49,917 nucleotides of DNA from Herpetosiphonaceae bacterium (GCA_013538855.1 JABXJS010000192.1:1-49917), one strand, 5' to 3'; shown: positions 36,680-45,465, counted from the stretch's first letter. The notes: generated from the letters alone by a model not told the origin. Program-made: numbers and translations.

Positions 36680-38083
36680 TTAGGCCATCGGGCGCTCAGC
36701 GGCGCGGTCGGCGTGCCCAACCATGCTCGCGGCCAGCTCCGGCTGGGCGCTGTGCTCGCCGCCGAGCAGCGCGTTGATCACCTGCAAGCCGCGCCCAGCC
36801 GCCTCTTCGCGCTGGAAGATGGCGCGCAGCGCCGCAGCGTGCTCCGCGTAGCTTGGCTCTTCGAGGATCGTCGCGATCTCTGTCTGCAGCCGCTCCTTGG
36901 CGACGCGGCGCATGCTGCCCATCAGGCCCAGCTTGTGGTAGGCGATCCGCGCCGCATAGCCTGGCTGATCGCGCGTGATCGGGTAGGCCAGCACTGGCAC
37001 GCCAAAGAACAGGCACTCCTTGAGCGTGCCTAGCCCCCCGTGGTTGATCATCAGCGCGGCGCGCTCCAGCAGCTCTGTGTGCGGTGCCCAGCGCACCACG
37101 ACCATATCGTCGGGCACCTCGCCGAGCATGGCCGGGTCAAGGTGCGGGCCAACCGCCAGCACCAGCTGCCACGCTGGCCGCTCGGCCACCGCCGCCACCA
37201 CCGCCTGGAAAAACTGGCGGCTCTTGCTGTACAGGTGGCTCTGGCTGCCCAGCGTGCAGAAGATCAGCTTGCGCTCGGGATCGAGCTTCTCCCAGGGGAA
37301 GGGCACGCTCGGCCGCTGGAGATCGATCGAGGCTTCGATGTAGTTCACGCCGCTGCTGGCTGCCCCAGGCCGGGGGAAGTCGAAGGCTTGCGGGCACAGG
37401 ATCAGCTCGGGCATCGCGGCGCTCGGGGCCAGCCGCGGATACAGCGCCGCGCGCTCCAGCCGCTCCAGCGGCACGCCGTAGCGCTGCATCACGCGCTTGA
37501 GCGCCTTCTCGAAGTTAAATCCCACCAGCAGCCCCGTCACAGCGCGGCCCATGCCGCTCATGCGCCAGGCGATCCGCGCCTTGGATCGCGAGGGCGGCGT
37601 GTCGTCGGGCACGATGTTGGTCACCACCGGCGGGTAGTTCTCGGCCTCCGGCAGATTGATGTTGATGCTCAGCAGCGCCACGCGCAGCCCCAGGTGCGCG
37701 GCCAGCAGCGCCACCGGTGCCAGGAAGCCGTCGGCGATCACCAGATCGGGCTGGCTCTCGCGCAGGTAGCGCGCAATCTCGCCCTGCTCCTGCTGCACAT
37801 CCGCACACAGCGCCGCATAAAATGGCGCTTGCGAGACCTCGCGCAGAAAGCCGATGCCTTTGCGCTTGGCCAGATTCGCCACCTGCTGCTTGCGCCAGCC
37901 CTTGCCAAATGCGCCTAGCTCGATCGCCGCAAAGGCAAAGCCCTGCGCCTGCACATAGTCGGCAAAGTCCGGCAGCCCTAGGTAGGTGATCGCATGGCCG
38001 TCGGCCTGTAGCGCGTGGGCCAGGTTGAAGCTTGGGATGAGGTGGCCCTCCTCAGGGAACATGGTGATAACGATCTTCGCCAT
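36680..38083 (-). CDS. GT1 family glycosyltransferase
   Basis: A GT-B fold transferase of 467 residues. The N-terminal MFPEEGHLIPSF places the likely catalytic base at His14, and the donor-binding domain carries the canonical NHGGLGTLKECLFFGVP and the downstream Asp-Gln pair in TRDQPG. It is therefore the better-preserved of the two GT1 enzymes of the cluster. GGAG precedes the ATG. The gene sits directly before the first PKS gene (22 bases), which ties its expression to the assembly line. It would transfer a hexose or 6-deoxyhexose from a nucleotide donor to the product. Similarity to sterol/flavonoid-type UGTs and antibiotic MGTs does not allow the donor to be named. Confidence 0.9.
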   Translation of the reverse strand: MAKIVITMFPEEGHLIPSFNLAHALQADGHAITYLGLPDFADYVQAQGFAFAAIELGAFGKGWRKQQVANLAKRKGIGFLREVSQAPFYAALCADVQQEQGEIARYLRESQPDLVIADGFLAPVALLAAHLGLRVALLSININLPEAENYPPVVTNIVPDDTPPSRSKARIAWRMSGMGRAVTGLLVGFNFEKALKRVMQRYGVPLERLERAALYPRLAPSAAMPELILCPQAFDFPRPGAASSGVNYIEASIDLQRPSVPFPWEKLDPERKLIFCTLGSQSHLYSKSRQFFQAVVAAVAERPAWQLVLAVGPHLDPAMLGEVPDDMVVVRWAPHTELLERAALMINHGGLGTLKECLFFGVPVLAYPITRDQPGYAARIAYHKLGLMGSMRRVAKERLQTEIATILEEPSYAEHAAALRAIFQREEAAGRGLQVINALLGGEHSAQPELAASMVGHADRAAERPMA

Positions 38084-38127
38084 AGATGTCTCCAGATTGT
38101 TGGTGCGCGGCAGCAGCGCCAGCGCTT

Positions 38128-39057
38128 CTACTCGTGCGTCTTGCGTTCGACCTGCGCGATGATGTGGGCCAGCCCAGCCCCGGCCGCCCCGGCCAGCGCC
38201 GCCAGCGTGTGCGCGCGCGCTAGCTCCGGCTTAGCCGCTACGGAGCGCCCCAGCAGGTTAAAGCCGGTCATAAATACGACCATGCCCGCCGGTACGTCCT
38301 CGGCCGTCGGCGGCTTGATCTTCTGGCGGTTCAGCAGCATCGCGGTCACCAGCGCGCCAAGCAGACAAAAGGCCGGTCCGGAGACGCTGACCACCGGCTC
38401 CTCGGAGTCGCGGTTGAAGATCACGCTCAGCAGCCCCACGAAGATGCCCAGGCGCAACATCGAGAAGGCCAGCGCCGGCGACTCGAGCCGCGCAATCGCG
38501 GTTCCAAAGCTCATCACGGCGGCGATGTCGCCCGCCGCGTGGGCCTTGTCGGTGTGCACAAAGGCGTGCGTGAACACGCGCCACCACTGGCCCTTGCTCA
38601 CCGCCGCCTTCTGAAACGCACCCCACTGCATCTCGCTGTCTTGGTCGTCGGTGTCGCTTAGCTCACGCAGCACCTGCACAATCGCCATCGCCAGCGCGCT
38701 GCCGTACACCGGCCACATCGCGCCAAGCTCGTCAGCGCTTGGTGTGAACAGCGCGTTCAGCCGGTAGCCGCCAGCAGGCGCTGCGGCCTTGGCCGGGCTG
38801 AAGGTGCGCGCCAGCAGTGGCGTGAGCATATCGCCAAGCGCGATGGCCGCGTCGCCGGTATCTGCGCCCGCCGTTTGAGTCAGCCGCTCTAGCTCCAGCG
38901 CGCGCGTCTTAATCTGCTCGATCTGCGCTCCGGAGGGGATGCGATCTACCAGCAGCGGCAGCTTTTCAACCAGCCCGGCAAGCGTAACCAGCGTGCTGTT
39001 CTGCTCACGCTTGAAGGCGCGGACAAGCCCAAGTAGCTCTTTTAGCGGTATGTTCAT
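38128..39057 (-). CDS. Rhomboid-like membrane protein
   Basis: A protein of 309 residues with a soluble, helical N-terminus of about 110 residues and several membrane helices after it. QWWRVFTHAFVHTDKAH (157-173) matches the L1/TM2 region of rhomboid proteases, SVSGPAFCLLGAL (224-236) matches the GxSG loop with Ser226 in the nucleophile position, and RAHTLAALAG (281-290) matches the TM6 His region with His283. The first Gly of GxSG is Ser224, and the oxyanion Asn of HxxxN is Asp177, so activity may be altered. Rhomboids cut substrates within the membrane. Its partner here is unknown; the gene is second in the cluster, between the MIO enzyme and a glycosyltransferase. Call made from motif order alone. 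Confidence 0.6.
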   Translation of the reverse strand: MNIPLKELLGLVRAFKREQNSTLVTLAGLVEKLPLLVDRIPSGAQIEQIKTRALELERLTQTAGADTGDAAIALGDMLTPLLARTFSPAKAAAPAGGYRLNALFTPSADELGAMWPVYGSALAMAIVQVLRELSDTDDQDSEMQWGAFQKAAVSKGQWWRVFTHAFVHTDKAHAAGDIAAVMSFGTAIARLESPALAFSMLRLGIFVGLLSVIFNRDSEEPVVSVSGPAFCLLGALVTAMLLNRQKIKPPTAEDVPAGMVVFMTGFNLLGRSVAAKPELARAHTLAALAGAAGAGLAHIIAQVERKTHE

Positions 39058-39106
39058 CGACCTTTTCTTTCTCTAGCTGCGGCACGCCGCCACAGGCACC
39101 GAGGCG

Positions 39107-40813
39107 CTAGAGCGCCACAATCGTGTTCAGGTCCTGCATGGTTTTGCTCACGGCCCCTAAGATCGTGCCTGGCCCGCGCATGTCGGCGACAATGCTGCGG
39201 ATGTAGTGCTCCAGCGACTGCTCATCATCGTTCCAGATCAGCGGCCGCTCCTCGGTCGGCGCACGCCCGATCACGCCACGCACCGCTGTGTACAGCGCCG
39301 CCGTGCGCGGCGACAGGTGCCGCCCGGCGTCATAGTGGCCCTTCAGCCGCTTGGTGCGCAGGTCCACCGCCTGCACCGCAAAGATCAAGGCGATGGCGAT
39401 ATACTGCTGGAAGGTCTCGATCGACTGGCGCGTGAGGTTGGCCGAGCCAAAGCCCTGGCTGTTGATGTTCTGGTTAAACTGCTCGGCGTGGGTCGGGAAG
39501 CGGTCGGCCAGCGAGTTGCCGTAGAAGGTCAGCAGCGGCATGATCGAGTTGCCCACGATCTGCAGCGCCTTCAGGCCCATGTTCACCGGCTTGGCTTGGT
39601 TGCCCACCAGCGAGGCCGGCAGCCCATTGCTAAACTCAGGCGATACCAGCAGCGAGATCTGCACGTCGAGGTGCTTCGCCAGCAGCCCCAGGTAGTAGCG
39701 CAGCTGATCCATGCCGATGCCGATGTACTGGCCCAGGAAGTTGCCGCCGTGGTAGCTGGCCGCGTTGTCCACATCGATCAGCGGGTTGTCGCTGGCCGCG
39801 TTGATCTCCACGTTGACCTGCCGCGCCACCTGCGCGATGCCCTCGACCAGCGGCCCCATGTACTGCGGCAGACAGCGCAGCGAGTAGCGATCTTGGATCA
39901 GGTCGCCGTCGCGGTAGTCGTGCTGGCCATCAAGCTCGTCGCGGATCAACTCCGACTCAGCCAGCAGGTCCAGCATCTGCTGCGCCACCCAGCGCTGGCC
40001 ATGATGCGGCTTGTGCTGATGAATAAATGGATGGAACGACTGGTTCGTGCCGCGCAGCGCCTGAATCATCAGCGCGTGGGCCTCCAGCGCCAGCGCCAGG
40101 ATGCTGCGTGCGTCGTACACGCAGTTGGCGGCAATCCCCGACATCACCGAGGTGCCGTTCATCATCGCCAGGCCCTCTTTCGGACGCAGCTTCAGCCGCG
40201 GCAGATTGAGCCGCTCCAGCGCGGTGAGGCAGTCAACGGTCTCGCCAGCAAAGTCAACGCTGAAGCAGCTGTCGGCCCCAATCAGCGCACCGGTGATGTT
40301 GATCAGCGGCACGAGATCGCCGCTTGCGCCAATCGAGCCAAGCTCGCACACGTGCGGCGTCACATTGGCGTTTAAAAACGTCATCATGCGCTTGATCAGC
40401 TCCAGGCGAATGCCCGAGGCTCCGCGCATGTGCGAGTTCGCCCGCAGCAGCATCGCCGCGCGCACATCGGCCAGCGGCAGCGGCTTGCCCGCCCCAGCTT
40501 TGTGCAGCCACACGGCATTGTTCTGCAGATCAGCCGCATGCTCTGGCGAGATAATCACGTTGGCCATGCCGCCAAAGCCCGTGGTAACGCCGTAGATCGG
40601 CCGACCAAGGGCTACCGCCTCGGCCACATAGTCGCAGGATGCATTGACGCGATCAAGAACATCCGCGTTGTCCGATAGCCGCGCCCGCACATTGTGCCGC
40701 GCAACGCGAACAACTTCGTCAATCGTGAGGTCCTCACCGTTGATGATGACGGTCTCTGCCTGGCTTTGTTCATCAACGAGCGTGCCCGAACAATAAGCAT
40801 CAGTGTTTGACAT
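39107..40813 (-). CDS. MIO-dependent aromatic amino acid ammonia-lyase or aminomutase
   Basis: At 568 residues it is a soluble, tetrameric-family enzyme using the self-made MIO cofactor from Ala163-Ser164-Gly165 (SIGASGDLVPL). Tyr74 in IYGVTTGFGG is the expected catalytic Tyr. The whole chain follows cyanobacterial phenylalanine ammonia-lyase closely (RANSHMRGASG, GNFLGQY, HAEQFNQNINSQG). The substrate-selectivity pair, Phe-Leu in that enzyme, is Leu103-His104 here; a His at this place is typical of histidine lyase and tyrosine aminomutase SgcC4. So the likely reaction is on Tyr, giving beta-tyrosine or p-coumarate. It is the first gene of the run; the ATG has only a weak GGAA upstream. The Tyr-type A domain in the line fits. 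Confidence 0.9.
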   Translation of the reverse strand: MSNTDAYCSGTLVDEQSQAETVIINGEDLTIDEVVRVARHNVRARLSDNADVLDRVNASCDYVAEAVALGRPIYGVTTGFGGMANVIISPEHAADLQNNAVWLHKAGAGKPLPLADVRAAMLLRANSHMRGASGIRLELIKRMMTFLNANVTPHVCELGSIGASGDLVPLINITGALIGADSCFSVDFAGETVDCLTALERLNLPRLKLRPKEGLAMMNGTSVMSGIAANCVYDARSILALALEAHALMIQALRGTNQSFHPFIHQHKPHHGQRWVAQQMLDLLAESELIRDELDGQHDYRDGDLIQDRYSLRCLPQYMGPLVEGIAQVARQVNVEINAASDNPLIDVDNAASYHGGNFLGQYIGIGMDQLRYYLGLLAKHLDVQISLLVSPEFSNGLPASLVGNQAKPVNMGLKALQIVGNSIMPLLTFYGNSLADRFPTHAEQFNQNINSQGFGSANLTRQSIETFQQYIAIALIFAVQAVDLRTKRLKGHYDAGRHLSPRTAALYTAVRGVIGRAPTEERPLIWNDDEQSLEHYIRSIVADMRGPGTILGAVSKTMQDLNTIVAL

Positions 40814-41684
40814 ACAGCAGTTCCATTAGCTAAAAATTCGCCGATCTAGACCAAAAATCACATCTTTAATCGTGGTGCATACCGCTTTTATACCAATGCG
40901 CCAGCAAGCCGGTGTAGGTGCAACCTTGCCGGGGCTTGGAGCCGCGGCCCACACCGCTTTTCAGTGCGCGCGATCCACCCTGCACGGGTATGCGCTTGCC
41001 CAGCCCGTAGCCTGGCGCAGGGCATAGCCCAGCTAGGGCGTGGGGACTGTGCCCCACACCTGCGCACATTGCTGGAGCGCTAGCATGAGTTGGTGTAACA
41101 AATCGCAAGAGCCGGGCTACACAACAGCGTCGTTGCTGTTTTGAGGAGCTGGGTCGTGCTTTCGCGAGCGGATCAAGCTGCCTGGCAGCGCAGCGGCCCA
41201 TAGAGCAGCCCCATGGCCCAGATAGCACGCTACGGCCGTGGGAGCCTACGCACCGCCTCCAATATCCATTTTCTATCAGCTCGGGTGGTCTTTAGAGCAT
41301 TGCACAGATTGCACTCCAGCGCGCTAAGCAGGATATGAGCAGTCGCGCACCTGTGGTACCGCCACACGCCCCATCGCTCAGCTGATCGCTGACTGTGGGT
41401 GCGCTGTTGGCGTAGCTGCGGCTGACGCTCATAGCCAGGTATCCCCGTCATATGTGCGCTTGCTCGCGCGATCAGCTGCTGCTTACACCACATCACATAA
41501 GCTCGCAGCTGACGCGCGCCGAGCAAGATTTGCGCACTGTTGCCGGGGTGAGCCATGATCTCCATGCCTGTTCGTTGGATCAACAGCCATGGGTTACGGC
41601 CCCAAGATCGTTCAGGCAGCATCGCTGCCGCTGTCGCTGAGCCGCCTGCACGCTCGCAGAGCGCAGAAGTGTGGCTCGTAGGTC
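40814..41684 (-). other. Long leader region of the cluster, no convincing gene
   Basis: This 871-base stretch lies between the first cluster gene and the putative SARP-type promoter. Two open frames in series on the minus strand (41230-41622 and 40866-41228) lack ribosome sites and have a more even third-position base use than the cluster genes, so I do not call them. A 6-bp hairpin of GTGGGG/CCCCAC (41040-41057) and an AT-rich stretch with TATAAA (about 40890-40896 on the minus strand) are the only other structures seen. The AT-rich part may hold a second, gene-proximal promoter. Confidence 0.5.
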
Positions 41685-41729
41685 ACTCTAGCAAAAGCGT
41701 GTTGACAAACTGGCGACAAATTGGCGACA
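41685..41729 (-). promoter_or_regulatory. Putative SARP operator and promoter facing the biosynthetic cluster
   Basis: Read on the minus strand, heptamers TGTCGCC (41723-41729), TGTCGCC (41712-41718) and TGTCAAC (41701-41707) are separated by 4 bases, an 11-bp pitch. Ten bases after the last one is TAGAGT (41685-41690), a TAnnnT minus-10 box. SARP activators are known to bind heptamer direct repeats at 11-bp pitch just upstream of minus-10 boxes, and a SARP-type regulator gene is adjacent. The same layout recurs at 46702-46746. Transcription would run toward the MIO gene and the assembly line. Confidence 0.6.
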
Positions 41730-41763
41730 TAGCCCTGGATTCGTTACGATTTTTAAAGAAATC

Positions 41764-41795
41764 GGCCGACTAGCCTGCAATACGGCTAGCCGACC
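41764..41795 (-). terminator. Probable terminator of the regulator gene
   Basis: An inverted repeat with 12-base arms (41764-41775 and 41784-41795, two mismatches, 8-base loop) is followed on the minus strand by a T-rich stretch (TTTCTTTAAAAA). It lies about 200 bases past the regulator stop codon and just before the operator-like repeats, so it may insulate the cluster promoter from regulator transcription. The T-run is interrupted, hence moderate confidence. Confidence 0.5.
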
Positions 41796-41996
41796 TCCTC
41801 TGCGCCACCCCACCACTGCCAGTGACACAGTGCATGCATTTTTTATTTAGATATGCAGCGCTGTGCTTAATCACCCGCTGTGCAGCAGGCGCTTGCGCTG
41901 GTGCTAGCCCGCTCCTTCCTCGGCGCAGGGCCTGGTTGGCAGCACCTAGCGCTGCGCTGCGATGGTCTAGTCAGTGCGTTAACGTCACCAGCGCGC

Positions 41997-44900
41997 TCAG
42001 CTCCTGCTGCGCGCCTGCCCCAGCGCATACTCTTTGGTACCGGTCTCATTGAGGATACGCTGCGCGACGACCCATATGTCAAGATCGCGGCCTGCATCCC
42101 AGGCGGCGGCAAACTGCTCGGCGCTGAGCGTGGCGCGAATTAAGCTGTCCAAGCGCCCATAGATGATGGTGTCAGCATCGGCCTTGAGCACCATATCGAT
42201 CTGCTGCCGATAGTGGCTAGCGACGCTGAACAAACAAGCGCCCGCGTCAGGCTGTCCGCGCAGCGCCTGCAATACCGCCCAGGCATCCAGGGTTGTCGAA
42301 AGCTTCAGCCCCTGCTCCTCGGCGAGCCAGTAGGCCAGCGTGGCGCGCGTGTAGGAGTGCGCCGCCTCCAAATCGTTGCGCAGCAGCGCGCAGACGCCCA
42401 GCAGGTACTGCGCATGGGCGATGCCCCAGGTCGAGCGATAGTAGCGCTGGCGATACACCAGCCCCTCGCTGAGCAGGCGCTGCGCCTCGTCGTAGTCGCC
42501 GGCCAGCAGCGCCACCGTGCCCAGGCCCACCAGCACTGTTGGCAGCAGTTGATCATCGGGCAGCTGGCGCACCAGCTCCAGCGCCGCCGCCAGATCGGCC
42601 CGCGCCTGCGCCAGGTGGTTCTGCGCCAGCGCAGCGGTGCCGCGGCGCTGCAGCACCGTCACCCGAAAGGCCGGATCGCTGCTGACGAAATCCAAGCTAA
42701 GCGCCTGATCCAAATAGCTGGTCGTCTGATCATACTGGCCAGAGGCCAGCGCCGCCCAAGCCAGCCACACCAGCAGCTCGCCCACCTTCCGCGTCTGCCC
42801 ACCCAGCTCGTAGAGCGCCAGCGCACGCTTGTACAGCGCGGCGGCCTCGATGTGGCGACCCTTGCGATCAAGCAGCGCCCCCCATGCCTCGTAGATCGGA
42901 GCCTGCACCGCCGCCGCCGCATCTGCGACAACGTCGGCGATCTGCTGCACCCAGCTTAGCCCCTCGCTCCACATGCCGTAGTTCGCCCACCACTGGCCCA
43001 TCGTCTGGCCGTAGTCGGCGGCCAGCAGCGGATCGGCGTGCAGACACCACTGTAGCGCCGCGCGAATATTGTGCAGCTCAGCGTGCATGCGCTGCACCCA
43101 GCGGTGCCGATCCGGCGCGGCCGTGGCCTCCTGCGGCTGCTTGGCGACCGTGAGGTAGTAGAGCGCATGCGCCCGATGTGTGGCGGCGCTCAGTCCACGC
43201 TCCTGCAGCCGCTCATAGGCGTACTCGCGAATCGTCTCCAGCATGCTGAAGCGTGGCTCGCTCGCCTCGCCAACGCTGCGCTGCACGAGGTGATTGTCAA
43301 GCAGCGTGTTGAGGCCATCGATCACATCAAGCTGGACCGTTTTCGCCGCCGCAGCCACCGCCTCGGCCGCCTCCAGCGTCCAGCCCTGCGCAAACACAGA
43401 CAGCTGCTCCAGCAGGCGCTGCTCGTCTGGCTCCAGCAGATGATAGCTCCAGTCGATCGTCTGGCGTAGGGTCTGCTGGCGCGGCGGCAGATCGCGCTTG
43501 CCGCCAACCAGCAGGGCAAAGCGCTGATCAAGCCGCGCCAGCAGCTTGTGCGGCGACAGCACCTTGATGCGCGCAGCCGCTAGCTCGATCGCCAGCGGCA
43601 CGCCATCAAGCCGCACGCACAGATCAGCGATCACTGGAATACTTTCCTGCGATACGCGAAAAGTCGGCAGCTGCGCCCGCGCGCGGTCGATAAATAGGCG
43701 AATGGCCGGAATAGCGACGGCATCGGCCAGCGTCGGCAGCGCCGCCGGATCAGGCAGCGCCAGCGGCTGTAGGCTGAAGACATACTCGCCCGACACACGC
43801 AGCACCCGCCGACTCGTCACCAGCACTTTCAAGCCGGGCACACGCTTCAGCAGCGTGCACAGCAGCGGCCCAGCCGAAATAAGATGCTCAAAGTTGTCCA
43901 GCACCAGCAGCAGCTTACGCTCGCTGAGCTGCGCCTGCAGCACGTCGATCAGGTGCTCATCTGCGGTCTCGCTAATGCCAAGCGCATGGGCGATGGCCCA
44001 CAGCACTTTGTCGGCCTGGCGCAGCGGAGCCAAGTCAACAAACACCGTGCCATCGTGAAAGTAGCCCGCCAGCTGGTTCGCGGCGGCGATCGCCAGCTTG
44101 GTCTTGCCAATCCCGCCAAGGCCGCTGAGCGTAATCATCCTGAGCGCTGGCGTCTTCAGCAAATCGCAGAGCTTGGCGATCTCGTGTTTGCGCCCAATGA
44201 TCGGCGTAAGCAGCTCTGGCAGCGTCTGCCCATACTCGCGGCGCGGCGACACAGCGCGCGATGGCGCGCGCGCTGCCGCCGCGCTGGCCGCTGCCGCCGC
44301 AGGGTACTGGTGGCTGCGCACCTGCTCATAGAGCGCAACGGTGGCTGGCGCAGGCGCAACGCCTAGCTCGCGCTGCAAAATATCGCTACACTGCATAAAG
44401 TGGCGCACAGCGGCAGCTTGATCGCCAAGCTCCGCATACAGCTTCATGACCTGCCGATGCATCTCCTCAGCCGTCTCATCGATCACCAAATAGCGCTGAG
44501 CCGTGGTCAGGGCTTCCTGATATGCGCCTGCTGCGCTCAGCTGCTCGCAGGCCGTGGCCAGCGCGGTCAGCGTGCGCTGCTCCCAGCGCGTCCGCTCCTG
44601 CTCGGCCCAGGCCTCAAACTCGGCGCTGTTGGGCAGAAAAAAGCCCTCCAGAAAGCGGCCGTTGAGCAGGTCCACAGCACACTCAAGCGCATCAAGGCGC
44701 TGTGGGTGCTCGGCAAGCCGCAGCAGCTGCTGGAAAGCCGCCGTGTCCGACCAGGTTTGCTCCACATCCAGGCCAACTTGATCAGGTGTCGTCTGGAGAA
44801 CATCAGGATTCGGCAAGGCGTGACGGGTTAGGGTCAGGAGATGGGTCAGATTGCGCCGTGCTGCGCTGTCGGGAATATCAGCCCAGAAAAGATAGCACAG

Positions 44901-45086
44901 CTCTGCACGCGATACCGGCTCTAGATCAACCGCTAGGCGGTAGAGCAGCGCGCGAATCTGACGCCGCCGAACAGTCAGCGCTGCTTCATTCCAGGTGATC
45001 GTTGGCACACCGAACATGCGCACGCGCAGGGCTGTAGCAGCATAGTCGGCGTTGGGCGTTGGGTGGGGCAGTGAGACAAACGCCAT
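41997..45086 (-). CDS. SARP/AfsR-type transcriptional activator with NB-ARC and TPR domains
   Basis: A cytoplasmic regulator of 1029 residues. Residues about 18-108 form an OmpR-like winged-helix DNA-binding domain (VRRRQIRALLYRLA, RAELCYLFWAD), about 109-265 a bacterial transcriptional activator (BTAD) domain, and about 290-620 an NB-ARC ATPase with Walker A GLGGIGKT (322-329) and Walker B LLLVLDN (392-398). The rest is helical TPR-like repeats, a likely signal-sensing part. AGGAG lies 9 bases before the ATG. Proteins of this kind activate antibiotic clusters by binding 11-bp-pitch direct repeats; such repeats occur in both flanking intergenic regions, so it is the probable cluster-specific activator. 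It is transcribed from its own AT-rich promoter. Confidence 0.92.
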   Translation of the reverse strand: MAFVSLPHPTPNADYAATALRVRMFGVPTITWNEAALTVRRRQIRALLYRLAVDLEPVSRAELCYLFWADIPDSAARRNLTHLLTLTRHALPNPDVLQTTPDQVGLDVEQTWSDTAAFQQLLRLAEHPQRLDALECAVDLLNGRFLEGFFLPNSAEFEAWAEQERTRWEQRTLTALATACEQLSAAGAYQEALTTAQRYLVIDETAEEMHRQVMKLYAELGDQAAAVRHFMQCSDILQRELGVAPAPATVALYEQVRSHQYPAAAAASAAAARAPSRAVSPRREYGQTLPELLTPIIGRKHEIAKLCDLLKTPALRMITLSGLGGIGKTKLAIAAANQLAGYFHDGTVFVDLAPLRQADKVLWAIAHALGISETADEHLIDVLQAQLSERKLLLVLDNFEHLISAGPLLCTLLKRVPGLKVLVTSRRVLRVSGEYVFSLQPLALPDPAALPTLADAVAIPAIRLFIDRARAQLPTFRVSQESIPVIADLCVRLDGVPLAIELAAARIKVLSPHKLLARLDQRFALLVGGKRDLPPRQQTLRQTIDWSYHLLEPDEQRLLEQLSVFAQGWTLEAAEAVAAAAKTVQLDVIDGLNTLLDNHLVQRSVGEASEPRFSMLETIREYAYERLQERGLSAATHRAHALYYLTVAKQPQEATAAPDRHRWVQRMHAELHNIRAALQWCLHADPLLAADYGQTMGQWWANYGMWSEGLSWVQQIADVVADAAAAVQAPIYEAWGALLDRKGRHIEAAALYKRALALYELGGQTRKVGELLVWLAWAALASGQYDQTTSYLDQALSLDFVSSDPAFRVTVLQRRGTAALAQNHLAQARADLAAALELVRQLPDDQLLPTVLVGLGTVALLAGDYDEAQRLLSEGLVYRQRYYRSTWGIAHAQYLLGVCALLRNDLEAAHSYTRATLAYWLAEEQGLKLSTTLDAWAVLQALRGQPDAGACLFSVASHYRQQIDMVLKADADTIIYGRLDSLIRATLSAEQFAAAWDAGRDLDIWVVAQRILNETGTKEYALGQARSRS

Positions 45087-45232
45087 GATGAAATTCTCCT
45101 GGTGGTCTTCAGTTGTGGTAGAAACCTGCCGCGGACATAATGGTTGCTATTTTTAAAGAGGTGCCGCTAGGCTTGCTGACCCCTCCTTAAACTACCCTAG
45201 GCTACCGCTAGTTACGTACTGAGGTAGTATCA

Positions 45233-45261
45233 ATTATACAAGATATTTAATTTTAGGTTAA
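45233..45261 (-). promoter_or_regulatory. Sigma-70-type promoter of the regulator gene
   Basis: On the minus strand TTAACC (45256-45261) is followed after 17 bases by a perfect TATAAT (45233-45238). It lies about 150 bases upstream of the regulator ATG in the most AT-rich part of the window. No heptamer repeats like the SARP sites were seen here, so the regulator itself may not be autoregulated through that motif. Confidence 0.65.
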
Positions 45262-45425
45262 TAGATAGACCTGCAATGTCCGGTTTAGGCGCAACAAAGC
45301 CCCGCCAGCACCACATTTGCAGCATGGCCGAAGAAGAGTATCTAGCGGCAGATAGCCACCACCAGTGCAGCCCAACAGCTGCACAGCGCACTACGCACGC
45401 GGCACACGGTATGAATGGTGTGAGG

Positions 45426-45465
45426 AAAAACTGTGAGGGTTGGCGGGTGCTCGGCGGCCGCAACC
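45426..45465 (-). terminator. Possible terminator after the SDR gene
   Basis: On the minus strand GGTTGCGG (45458-45465) can pair with CCGCCAACC (45438-45446) with one bulged base, followed after 7 bases by five T residues (45426-45430). The gap before the T-run makes it weaker than a textbook case. Confidence 0.35.

Noticed and set aside
39107-40813. Histidine ammonia-lyase of catabolism
   Set aside because: The overall chain is PAL-like, no other hut genes are nearby, and it heads a biosynthetic run; only the His at the selectivity position is HAL-like.
40866-41622. Two consecutive minus-strand open frames (41230-41622 and 40866-41228) in the cluster leader
   Set aside because: There are no ribosome sites, the second starts with GTG, third-position GC is lower than in the real genes, and no domain is recognisable. 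Still possible if RNA or peptide data show otherwise.
41702-41730. TTGACA at 41702 as a plus-strand minus-35 box
   Set aside because: The matching minus-10 (CGACAT) is poor, no plus-strand gene follows, and the bases belong to the heptamer array whose minus-strand layout is shared with the second site.
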